The translations under genes and the position numbers were made by a program. 53,755 nucleotides of DNA, from the NCBI GenBank assembly GCA_036524155.1, contig DATDCV010000357.1:1-53755 (forward strand). The letters are read 5' to 3'. Source of the stretch: DATDCV01 sp036524155 (GTDB lineage Bacteria; Verrucomicrobiota; Verrucomicrobiia; Limisphaerales; UBA8199). The notes under the pieces were generated by a model. The model was not told the origin of the DNA and ran no database searches. It saw nothing but the letters and a program-made list of their open reading frames with translations. Below, one piece after another: positions 1-7,446 of this stretch; position 1 is the first letter of the stretch, and each line of letters begins with the position of its first letter.

Positions 1-1515
1 TACACATACTCAGTTTTTAGCCATGCGACGAATTTTCAAGCGACCTCAGTCGGTGAGGCCCGTTTTTGCGCGAAACTGAATGATGAACTATTTGACTGGA
101 TGACGGTGGATGCCAACCGCAATCTGAAGATGCTGACAGCCTATGATTGGAATCACGGGACGGTGATGAATATGAAAGAGGCGCGCCGGCTGAACAGTGG
201 CCTTTATAGGGGGCGGGTGGAGCACAAATACGATTACGCGGCGAACCAGTTCGAGGTCCGTGCCTGGGGGTGGACGAGCACGGCGAAAAGAGTGGGCGTC
301 TGGTTCATCAACCCCGCGGTTGAATATCTGAGCGGTGGGCCGACGAAGTACGAATTGTGCGCGCACCGTGATGCGACGTTCGGCACGAACCTGACCGGGC
401 CGGCGCCGCCGACGTTGCTGAACTACTGGCGCAGCAGCCACTACGGGGGCAGCGTCTGCGCCGTGGGCGAGGGTGAGGTGTGGGCAAAAGTGATCGGGCC
501 GTTCGTCATCTACTGCAATTCCGGGGACAGCGGGGATGGGCTGTGGACGAACGCCTTGGCAAAGGCATCGGTGGAGTCGGGAAAATGGCCTTATGAATGG
601 GTGAGAGGTGTTGATTATCCGCACAAAGCAGAGCGTGGAACGGTGAATGGAAGGTTGGTGCTGCGGGACACGGAGAGTTCGAGGCTGGGCTGGTCCCGCC
701 TGCTCGTGGGTCTGACAGCGCCGGAGAGCGGGGCCGGGGCGGGACGCCCGGTCGAATGGCAGAGGGATGCCAAGGGCTACCAGTTTTGGGTGCGGGGCGA
801 TTCGGAAGGGAAGTTCACGATTTCGAATATACGTCCGGGCACTTACTCTCTCCGCGGGATCGCTGAAGGTGTGCTGGGGGAATTCACATTGCCGAACCTG
901 ACCGTCGGTGCCGGCCAAACCCTGGAACTTGGCACGTTAGAATGGCGTCCAATCCGTTATGGCAAGCAGGTATGGGAGATTGGGATTCCGAACCGATCCG
1001 GCTCAGAGTTTTTCAAAGGAGACGATTATTTTCATTGGGGCTGGTACCTCGAGTACCCAAAGTTGTTTCCGACGGATGTGAATTTCGTGATTGGCAAAAG
1101 CGATTTCCGCAAAGATTGGTTTTTCGAACAAGTGCCGCATAATGAGGACGCGGCGAATACGAATGCGGCGGGCCGGGGGCGCGGCACCACCTGGTCGGTC
1201 GCGTTCGGCCTGCCGGTCGCCCCGCGCGGCAAAGCGACGTTGCGGCTGGCGATATGCGGAGTGGGCACTCGGTCACTGGCGGGTGAACTTAACGGCCAGC
1301 CGATCGGGAATGTGACCGGCCTGGTTTACAATGCAACCGTCATCCGCGACGGGATTAGTGGCACATGGTCCGAACACGACCTGGCGTTCGATGCGAGTTT
1401 AATGAGGGCAGGGGAGAATGTACTCAAACTGACGATTCCGGGCGGAGGGCTCGCGAACGGCATTATTTACGATTACCTGCGTCTCGAACTGGACGAATCC
1501 AGCCGGGGCCCTTGA
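1..1515 (+). CDS. Rhamnogalacturonan lyase, PL4 family (5' end missing)
   Basis: The frame is open from base 1, so the true start is upstream of the window; 504 residues are visible. The protein resembles polysaccharide lyase family 4, which cleaves the rhamnogalacturonan I backbone of pectin by beta-elimination, usually outside the cell. Visible parts are: the end of the catalytic beta-sandwich (roughly residues 1-200, with a W-x-Y-EWVRGVDYPH segment); a fibronectin-like domain II from about GTVNGRLVLRD to FTLPNLTVGAG; and a carbohydrate-binding-like domain III starting near KQVWEIGIPNRSG and ending in a jelly-roll-like strand set with IIYDYLRLELD. The order of domains matches full-length PL4 enzymes. 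The signal peptide cannot be assessed because the N-terminus is off the window. Family assignment is from recognised motifs; activity is inferred. Confidence 0.85.
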   Translation, partial: YTYSVFSHATNFQATSVGEARFCAKLNDELFDWMTVDANRNLKMLTAYDWNHGTVMNMKEARRLNSGLYRGRVEHKYDYAANQFEVRAWGWTSTAKRVGVWFINPAVEYLSGGPTKYELCAHRDATFGTNLTGPAPPTLLNYWRSSHYGGSVCAVGEGEVWAKVIGPFVIYCNSGDSGDGLWTNALAKASVESGKWPYEWVRGVDYPHKAERGTVNGRLVLRDTESSRLGWSRLLVGLTAPESGAGAGRPVEWQRDAKGYQFWVRGDSEGKFTISNIRPGTYSLRGIAEGVLGEFTLPNLTVGAGQTLELGTLEWRPIRYGKQVWEIGIPNRSGSEFFKGDDYFHWGWYLEYPKLFPTDVNFVIGKSDFRKDWFFEQVPHNEDAANTNAAGRGRGTTWSVAFGLPVAPRGKATLRLAICGVGTRSLAGELNGQPIGNVTGLVYNATVIRDGISGTWSEHDLAFDASLMRAGENVLKLTIPGGGLANGIIYDYLRLELDESSRGP

Positions 1516-1558
1516 TTCGATGGCCAATGGGGCAGTCTTAGCGAACGGGGGCGAGCAG

Positions 1559-2308
1559 CTACTTTGTGGTCTTGCGTGCCCGGACACTCCAGTCAAAGTA
1601 AAGGCAGTTGCGAAGGGCAGGGGCCCTGGTGCCATGGACCGGCTCGACAGCCACGTAGTCCATGTAGGTGGCTGAAGTAATGCCAAGGGCCAGCATTAAC
1701 TGTTTGTCGCAGTCGGTCATGGCCCACGTGTCCGAGGGCTTGAGGATGGCGGAATGCTTCTGGGGCGCGGCGTAAGGAGTGTTCGGCCGGCCGAAGGGGA
1801 ACTGAAGGACGTTGTCGCCGATGGGCGGGTCGTTGGTGATGAGCGATTGCGAGAAATAACTCACCGGCACGGACAAGGGCGGGACGGGAGTGCGTTTAGG
1901 CAAGACCTTGTAGGAGGCCTGGCAAATGGCGACGACGGCGGTTCGCAGATTGGGTGCCGGAGGCGGTGGCTGGATCGCGAGGTACGAAGTCAAGTGGGCT
2001 GCCAGCGACCCGTTGTAGCGGTTTGGATCGGACGGGTTGTTGGGAGCCGCATCCTGGTACGTGAAGAACATGCCGGTCCAACACGGCCCCGGCAGGCGGT
2101 CGTTGTTGTCCTGGGTGTACATGGAAATTGCGTAAGCGATTTGCTTGAGATTGCTCGTGCAGTGGACCTGCATGGCTTTGCCCTTGGCCTTCGCCAGCGC
2201 GGGGAGCAACATCGCCGCCAGGATGGCGATAATCGCGATCACCACGAGCAGCTCAATCAGCGTAAAAGCCGACCGGGTGCCTCCAGTTTTCCATATGTGT
2301 CCTGTCAT
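1559..2308 (-). CDS. Prepilin-like protein with type II secretion/pilin leader
   Basis: This 249-residue protein starts with a class III prepilin leader: a short basic region, then SAFTLIELLVVIAIIAILA at about residues 13-31, followed by AAMLLPALAKAKGKA. The Phe+1 and Glu+5 of the cleavage site are present. Such proteins are abundant in Verrucomicrobiota and Planctomycetota (DUF1559-like and GspG-like pseudopilins), and are processed by prepilin peptidase and held in the inner membrane or built into a pseudopilus. The C-terminus has the conserved layout HGTRAP...N.LYFDWSV, which in this group is normally H-G...N.l..DG.V. No other secretion gene lies nearby, so it is probably one of many dispersed paralogues. 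The ATG start is set by the leader; no Shine-Dalgarno sequence is visible. Confidence 0.88.
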   Translation of the reverse strand: MTGHIWKTGGTRSAFTLIELLVVIAIIAILAAMLLPALAKAKGKAMQVHCTSNLKQIAYAISMYTQDNNDRLPGPCWTGMFFTYQDAAPNNPSDPNRYNGSLAAHLTSYLAIQPPPPAPNLRTAVVAICQASYKVLPKRTPVPPLSVPVSYFSQSLITNDPPIGDNVLQFPFGRPNTPYAAPQKHSAILKPSDTWAMTDCDKQLMLALGITSATYMDYVAVEPVHGTRAPALRNCLYFDWSVRARKTTK

Positions 2309-2476
2309 AAGCCAATTCGCGCTGGAGGTTGGATGCTTCCGGACGCAGGGTCAATCGGGATTCACCCGGCGGCGCGTCACATGTTTATGTGGGGAAAACA
2401 GCAGGTGACATCACGCACCGCGAATCTCTTAGTCCGCCAGAGGTTTGGACGGCAGCAGACGGCGAGCGGCAACTCG

Positions 2477-4045
2477 TCAGGATGGTTGTGACGACAACCG
2501 GTAGCTGGCGACCACCCAGTCGCTGAGCACCTTGTCCGGCGCCTCGACGGCATCGCGATCGAGGAGAAACTCTTTTTGCCCCGAGTTCTGCGTGATCAGC
2601 CTCAACCCGAACTGAAAGTCCTTGAATTTGGCGGCGCACAAATCGCGGACGGATTGTGATCGTTCCAATGCTTCGGTCACCAGAAGATCGGCGGCGGCGG
2701 GGGTGAAGGAGATTTTCATGGCGTAGTTCTCGCGAAAGCGGCGGGCGAACTCGTCCACCAGCTGGCGGGCAACCAGACGTTCCTCCTGACGCGGGTCGGC
2801 AAGAATCTTCTGGAGTTCGATTGTCGGCAACTCCACAAGCTGCCGTGTTACGACGAACCGTTTGACGGGAGACGAGGGCAGCTCGAATTTGATGTCACGA
2901 AACACGCGCTCGCAGACCGTCATCAGGCCCCGCGCCCCGGTTTGCTCGTCTCCCGCCAGCTCCGCGATCCGGCGGAGACCGTCGTCGGAGAAAAGTACTT
3001 CTATGCCGTAGGCCGCAAAGTCCTGTTCGTATTGGCGGATGATGCTCCCCTCGGAGTTTTTGAGGATTAGAAACAAGTCATCGACCCCCAGGGAGTGGCA
3101 CACGACACGAACCGGCAACCGGCCGATGAACTCAGGTTCGAAGCCGAATTCGATAAAATCGCGTGTCTGACCGTGGGCGAGGACTTCCGCGGCCGTATCG
3201 AATGGGCGTTCCTTGGCGCCGAAACCAATGACGGCTTCCCGGAGTCGCCGGCGAATGATTTGCTCGAGCCCGCCAAAAGCGCCGCTGACGATGAACAGGA
3301 TGTGCTTGGTGTTGATGGTAGAGGGCGCTTTCCGGCCACGCTGGGTGAATTCCATCATGGCCTGAATCTGGCCGGCAATGTCGTTGGGGGAGCGCGCGGG
3401 AACGTCTGTTTCCTCCATTAACTTCAGCAGGTTCGTCTGCACACCACGGCCGCTAACATCACGCCCCGTGGTATTGGAAGCGGCGGCAATCTTGTCGATT
3501 TCATCGATGTAGATAATTCCGTACTGCGCGCGGGTGACGTCGCCGCCGGCCAGGCGCAAGAGGTCGCGGACCATGTCCTCGACATCGCCGCCGACATAGC
3601 CGGTTTCGGAGAACTTCGTCGCGTCGGCTTTAACGAAAGGCACACCGATGAGGTCGGCGGCATTGCGAATAAGGAAGGTCTTGCCGACCCCGGTGGGGCC
3701 AACCAGGATAATATTCTGCTTCGCGTAATTGGGAGACTCCTTGCCTTCCAGCGCGAGGCGGACATGGTGGTAGTGGTCACACAGGGCGACGCTCAGGACC
3801 TTCTTGGCCTCGTCTTGCTTGATCACGAACCGGTCAAGGTGCGCCTTTACCTCGCGGGGTTTGAATTTGAACTCGAAATCTTCGGCCTTCGGTTTTTCTC
3901 CGGACCTGTCGGAGACTCCGGAATCATCAGCCTGCGTCAGGCCGGGCGCGTGGCTGCCTCCGGGGAGGTGCTGCCGCATCAACTCGGAGAGCTGCCGCTG
4001 TAAGTCTTCAGGCGACGGCGGGCCGCCGGACATCGAACTGGTCAT
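2477..4045 (-). CDS. ClpX-like AAA+ unfoldase with C-terminal extension
   Basis: A 522-residue AAA+ protein closest to ClpX. Walker A GPTGVGKT has its lysine at residue 122, Walker B is IIYIDEIDK, the second-region motif is FEPEFIGRLPVRV, and sensor 2 is GARGL. A VIGFG segment matches the loop that ClpX uses to contact ClpP, so protease partnership is plausible. Two things differ from standard ClpX (about 420 residues). The N-terminal four-cysteine zinc domain is replaced by a Pro/Ser-rich stretch of about 60 residues, and about 110 residues follow the usual end. That tail looks like a second copy of the AAA+ small (lid) domain (see findings). The ATG at 4045 (MTSSMSGG) was preferred over an in-frame upstream extension, which would run into the divergent gene at 4114. 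It is probably a paralogue rather than the main ClpX, since no clpP or tig is adjacent. Confidence 0.85.
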   Translation of the reverse strand: MTSSMSGGPPSPEDLQRQLSELMRQHLPGGSHAPGLTQADDSGVSDRSGEKPKAEDFEFKFKPREVKAHLDRFVIKQDEAKKVLSVALCDHYHHVRLALEGKESPNYAKQNIILVGPTGVGKTFLIRNAADLIGVPFVKADATKFSETGYVGGDVEDMVRDLLRLAGGDVTRAQYGIIYIDEIDKIAAASNTTGRDVSGRGVQTNLLKLMEETDVPARSPNDIAGQIQAMMEFTQRGRKAPSTINTKHILFIVSGAFGGLEQIIRRRLREAVIGFGAKERPFDTAAEVLAHGQTRDFIEFGFEPEFIGRLPVRVVCHSLGVDDLFLILKNSEGSIIRQYEQDFAAYGIEVLFSDDGLRRIAELAGDEQTGARGLMTVCERVFRDIKFELPSSPVKRFVVTRQLVELPTIELQKILADPRQEERLVARQLVDEFARRFRENYAMKISFTPAAADLLVTEALERSQSVRDLCAAKFKDFQFGLRLITQNSGQKEFLLDRDAVEAPDKVLSDWVVASYRLSSQPS

Positions 4046-4113
4046 AATAAACAATGGAGCGGCGTGTGGGCCGCACTTGCCACCATAGCGCACATTTGCG
4101 ATAAGACCAAGCA

Positions 4114-4737
4114 ATGGAACTCCGGCCTGAGAACCAAGAGAGATTTGAGGCCGCTCTCCGGCGTTTTGACGAAGAGAACGCCCGCGACCCAAACCGGGAG
4201 ACAGGGCAGGGGAGGGCAGGCCCCCGTGAACTGCTTTATGCGCAACGGCTGACGGAGTGGGTGCTGCGGCTGGATCCTGGAGCCTCGGAGGCGCTTCGGT
4301 TGGCGGCACGCTGCCAGCACTTGTGCCGGTGGATGATTCCGCGAGGTTCGTATCCGATGACGCGGGCCGGGTATCTTCGCTGGCGGGAGGACCTGAAACG
4401 GTTTCATGCCGAGAAAGCGGGGGAGATACTGCGCGAGGTCGGCTACACGACAGAAGCAGTCGAGCGGGTGCAGGCGCTCAACCTCAAGAAAGATTTTCCG
4501 CAGGATCCCGAGAGCCGGGTGCTCGAGGATAGTTTATGCCTGTTATTTCTGGAGCGCCAGTTTCGCGATTTGGCCGCAAGCGCCAGCGAAGAAAAAGTGC
4601 TGAACGCATTGCGAAAGGCCTGGGCGAAAATGACGCCCGCCGCGCAAACGCTCGCGAAACAATTGCGCTACACCAAACGTGAGGAGGATCTCCTGCGGAG
4701 AGCTTTGCGGCCGAGCCGCGACGAGCAACGCGGATAG
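4114..4737 (+). CDS. DUF4202 family protein
   Basis: This 207-residue protein matches the DUF4202 family (PF13875) along its full length. The recognisable landmarks are: an N-terminal RFEAALRRFDEENARDPN segment; the block RELLYAQRLTEWVLRLDP; the histidine-containing AARCQHLCRWMIPRGSYPM; the RAGYLRWREDLKRFHAEK block, with FHAEKAGEILREVGY; and a C-terminal EDSLCLLFLERQF helix. The conserved His and Arg residues and the all-helical look suggest an HD-like metal-binding fold, but the family's biochemical role is not established, so no function is assigned. It is transcribed divergently from the ClpX-like gene, 68 bp away, and converges on ispD. The ATG start is directly followed by the family's usual N-terminus. 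Confidence 0.85.
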   Translation: MELRPENQERFEAALRRFDEENARDPNRETGQGRAGPRELLYAQRLTEWVLRLDPGASEALRLAARCQHLCRWMIPRGSYPMTRAGYLRWREDLKRFHAEKAGEILREVGYTTEAVERVQALNLKKDFPQDPESRVLEDSLCLLFLERQFRDLAASASEEKVLNALRKAWAKMTPAAQTLAKQLRYTKREEDLLRRALRPSRDEQRG

Positions 4738-4781
4738 GGGAGCTCCACCGGCGGAGGTAGAGGCGCCAGGGGCTGATCGGA

Positions 4782-5489
4782 TCAGGGGGAAGGCACCGGA
4801 GGTGGTGCTGAAAGGCGCGACAAAATCAGCTCAATCAGCGCCAGATCCTCAGGACGAGTGACTTTTGGATTGGGATCGGTACTGGGAACGAGCTGGACCG
4901 GGTGTCCCACCAATTCACACGCGGCGGTGTCATCGGTCACGATCAGGCCGCGGCGGCGCACCTCAGCTAGCGCATGGCGTATGACCGCGAGGCGGAAGCA
5001 TTGTGGCGTTTGGACTGTCCACAAGCGGCTGCGGTCCAAGGTCCGAAGCGCCAGCCTCCCGTCCTCCGATTCTTTGACAGTGTCAGTAATGGGTTGGGCA
5101 GCGACAGCCGCGCCGGTGCGGCTCGCAGCTTCAAGGGCCGCGCTGATGGTCCCCTCCGAGGTGCAGGGGCGAGCGGCATCATGGATAGCCACCAGCAAAG
5201 TGTCCTCTGAAACCGCCGTGAGACCATTCCACACCGAATCCTGCCGCTCCTTTCCTCCTTCGGCGAAGTGGCAAGGTTTTCGCAATCCGAGCCGCCTGCC
5301 CAACTCGGAGAACACAGCTTCGGTTCCCGGCCTGACGACCAGGACGATTTCATCGATACAGGGTGCCGAATCAAATCGACGCCAAGCGTGGCCGACTACG
5401 GGGCAGCCGTGAAGCTCAAGGAACAATTTGTCCACGTTGAGGCCCATACGAGTGCCTTTGCCCGCCGCGACGAGGATTGCGGAAGTCAT
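4782..5489 (-). CDS. ispD: 2-C-methyl-D-erythritol 4-phosphate cytidylyltransferase
   Basis: IspD joins CTP and MEP to form CDP-ME, the third step of the non-mevalonate (MEP) isoprenoid pathway, in the cytoplasm. The 235-residue product has the expected length. The CTP-binding signature AAGKGTRMG lies near the N-terminus with K..L.L at the usual distance (DKLFLELHGCPVV). The family motif IHDAARPCTS is present in mid-protein, followed by the TDTVKE block and the VQTPQCFR segment. The start at MTSAILVAAGKG was chosen because it places the glycine-rich loop where it belongs; in-frame codons further upstream would add about 28 residues of no similarity. ispF is not adjacent in this window. It is convergent with the DUF4202 gene, leaving 44 bp between the stops. 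Confidence 0.95.
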   Translation of the reverse strand: MTSAILVAAGKGTRMGLNVDKLFLELHGCPVVGHAWRRFDSAPCIDEIVLVVRPGTEAVFSELGRRLGLRKPCHFAEGGKERQDSVWNGLTAVSEDTLLVAIHDAARPCTSEGTISAALEAASRTGAAVAAQPITDTVKESEDGRLALRTLDRSRLWTVQTPQCFRLAVIRHALAEVRRRGLIVTDDTAACELVGHPVQLVPSTDPNPKVTRPEDLALIELILSRLSAPPPVPSP

Positions 5490-5648
5490 CGCGGGCAGTC
5501 TAAGGGGCCAAGAGTCAACTCTGAAGCCAAAACTCGGGGACGTAACTCGTGTGCGGAGCGTGGAGGAAGACACGGAAATGGCGCGTTTTATTGAGCCGCA
5601 GCCTCAACCCCCGGCAGCTCGGGTATTGCCAGTTCACCCGGGCAAAGC

Positions 5649-6464
5649 TCAAGCGGCTTCGAGCGTCATGATCGGTGCGGAGCGAGCGCTCACGACTTCT
5701 TTCTGCGGCGGCAATTCATCGGCGAAGGCGAGCAACAGGAAGGCAAAAATGGAGAGAACCGGCAGGAGCAGAAAAACACCGATCACTGCGGATTTGTTGC
5801 GGGCATCAGCAATCTTGAAGGACCAGATGACCTGGGCCACGAGGTTAAGTCCGGGCACCAAATAGGCGAGAAACCACCACCGCGACATGCGCGCAGCCTG
5901 GAGCAACGGAAGAAGTTGAAGCACGGGGATCCAAACCCACACGCCGGGCTGACGGCCGGCTTTCCGGCAGATGAGCATGCAGCAGAAACAATAAAAGAGA
6001 TACAGAGCCAGTAACGCTGCCGTGATGGCCACGATCAGGTTCGTGGTGAACTGAGGCAAAGCGAATGGGAGTTTCTGTTCGATAACTTTCAGGTCGAACT
6101 GTTGCCTTACTTTCTGTTCCACTTGTTTGATTTGTTCGACTGGAAGCTTTTTGATCGTCTGGCGGGCCCAAACTGCCGCCGCGTTGGTTTGGACTTTGGG
6201 CGCTGCCGGGTCCACGTACCCCAATTGAGTCAGAAGGTCGCCGGGCAATTCATTGAGTTTGAAGCTGGCGAGGCCATCGGAGTGGAGCAGAAAGATGTAG
6301 GATTTCCGTTTGGTGGTGACCGTCACGTTTTTGTACGTGTTTGTCCCGATTTGGAGCACCTCAAAAGTCTCCTCGGCCGCTACGGCACTCCCGGGGTGTG
6401 CCACCGTGCCTGCGACAAGAACGGCAACCAATCCTATGCTCCGATTGCAAAAGGTTTTTGTCAT
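5649..6464 (-). CDS. Exported/membrane protein with C-terminal transmembrane block
   Basis: A 271-residue protein not assigned to a named family with certainty. It has an N-terminal signal sequence (MTKTFCNRS then a hydrophobic run ending GSAVAAEE). An extracytoplasmic domain of about 110 residues follows, with the verrucomicrobial pattern QIGTNTYKNVTVTTKRKSY. Then comes a helical linker rich in K/Q/E and three to four transmembrane segments from about residue 140. The last part (CRKAGRQPGVWVWIPVLQL, then WWFLAYLVPGLNLVAQV) resembles small DUF5684-type membrane proteins that follow such linkers, including the paired WxxxP and PGLNL motifs. The ATG at 6464 is chosen because it directly precedes the signal sequence. 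A role in envelope sensing or transport is only a guess. Confidence 0.7.
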   Translation of the reverse strand: MTKTFCNRSIGLVAVLVAGTVAHPGSAVAAEETFEVLQIGTNTYKNVTVTTKRKSYIFLLHSDGLASFKLNELPGDLLTQLGYVDPAAPKVQTNAAAVWARQTIKKLPVEQIKQVEQKVRQQFDLKVIEQKLPFALPQFTTNLIVAITAALLALYLFYCFCCMLICRKAGRQPGVWVWIPVLQLLPLLQAARMSRWWFLAYLVPGLNLVAQVIWSFKIADARNKSAVIGVFLLLPVLSIFAFLLLAFADELPPQKEVVSARSAPIMTLEAA

Positions 6465-6574
6465 AAAACGTTCCGGCCCGGGATGCGGGACCGATCGAAT
6501 TACCAGAAGCCGGTGCACGAACCGTGCCACGTGCAATACCGAGAAAAGGAGAGGGTTGCGCTACGGCGCCAGGC

Positions 6575-6988
6575 TCAGGAGGGGGCGTCGTGTGCAGCAA
6601 CTGGTGGCCCGCTCAGAGTGTCAAGCCAGTGCCGGAGACTCAGGATCGGGTGTTCCCACAACATTCGGGGGCCGGCAAACCGCATGATGGCTCGGATTTG
6701 GTCACGACGGTCACGCTGGTAACAATGGACGGGGCATTTGGCGCATGTAGGTTTTTGAGCGCCAAAGCGACATCGCTCCAGGCGCGCCGCGGCGTATTCG
6801 AGCAAGCTGAGACAATCGGCACAAAACAGGGGCGAGTGGGTATGGTGATGCTTGCAGTACAAATGGACCATCGCGTGGATGGTTTTCCATTCGCGCGCGA
6901 GGCGGCCCACGGAAAGACGCTCGGCGCCTTTCGGGGTGTCACTGCGCCCTCGCTGCGCCGAACTCTGGTCGGTGATTACGGCAGCCAT
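6575..6988 (-). CDS. YgbA-type nitrous oxide-stimulated promoter family protein
   Basis: A 137-residue cysteine-rich protein matching PF11756, whose E. coli member YgbA is part of the NsrR nitric-oxide regulon. Hallmarks are EWKTIHAMVHLYCKHHH near residue 40, the paired-cysteine segments LFCADCLSLLEYAAARL and PTCAKCPVHCYQ, and the C-terminal RFAGPRMLWEHPILSLRHW. The cysteines (at least six, in C-x2-C spacings) suggest metal or Fe-S binding. The function is not settled: the E. coli protein supports recovery of growth after NO stress. The ATG at 6988 is used; a GTG two codons upstream is equally possible. No NO reductase or NsrR gene lies nearby. Its upstream side faces the 98-bp palindrome and the lepA operon. 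Confidence 0.88.
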   Translation of the reverse strand: MAAVITDQSSAQRGRSDTPKGAERLSVGRLAREWKTIHAMVHLYCKHHHTHSPLFCADCLSLLEYAAARLERCRFGAQKPTCAKCPVHCYQRDRRDQIRAIMRFAGPRMLWEHPILSLRHWLDTLSGPPVAAHDAPS

Positions 6989-7446
6989 TCTCACGGTTGA
7001 GCTTGGCCCAGATATAAACCCACCGCCTTGACTTTAATCAAGTCCTAAGGGATTGGGATGGCTAACCACGATTTAGTTTTACGTTCCCCGCGAAATCGAG
7101 CAGAGAGTGCCCGTCGATGGGATGGAGCGTATCGCCTCAGTCTTGGGTCGGAGCGCCGATTTCTAATCGGCTTAAGCCAGCCGACGACCTCCTGTAAGCC
7201 GAGTACAACTCGGCGCTCCGACCCAACACTGAGGGGGCGTACGATGGAGCAGCAAAATTGCTTTTCTTCCCCAGAGAATCTCGTATGTTTGTGACGGGGT
7301 TTCGCTCCTGAGGACGTGCTGGAGTCAAACGCGACGTTCCCTGTGGACAGCCGTCGGCCGAGATGGTGTAAGTGGCTGATTGGGGAGGGCAGGATCGTTT
7401 TTTGCAGTTTTTTTGTCCCTGGGGCCAACGCTTTGGACATTAGACG
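6989..7446. other. Divergent intergenic region before lepA, with one 98-bp palindrome
   Basis: This 458-bp region separates the start of the YgbA-type gene (leftward) from lepA (rightward). It holds copy A of the 98-bp palindromic element at 7136-7233 and otherwise no gene or RNA I can support. Promoters for both genes should lie here, but no convincing -35/-10 pair was picked out by eye. Confidence 0.6.
7136..7233 (-). repeat. 98-bp dispersed palindrome, copy A (inverted orientation)
   Basis: One of three 98-bp copies of the same element (others at 32906-33003 and 41012-41109). It is in the opposite orientation to the other two. The outer arms are CTCAGTCTTGGGTCGGAGC on the left and its complement on the right, with a single mismatch. 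Inside are two short hairpins, GCCGATT/AATCGGC-type and GCCGAGT/ACTCGGC-type (the latter with one changed base here). A variable centre lies between TTAAG and CTTA-like tracts. It sits between two divergent genes. Confidence 0.9.

Noticed and set aside
88..918. Long leftward open frame inside the rhamnogalacturonan lyase gene
   Set aside because: Pro/Arg-rich translation with no family features, fully antisense to a clear gene; high-GC shadow frame.
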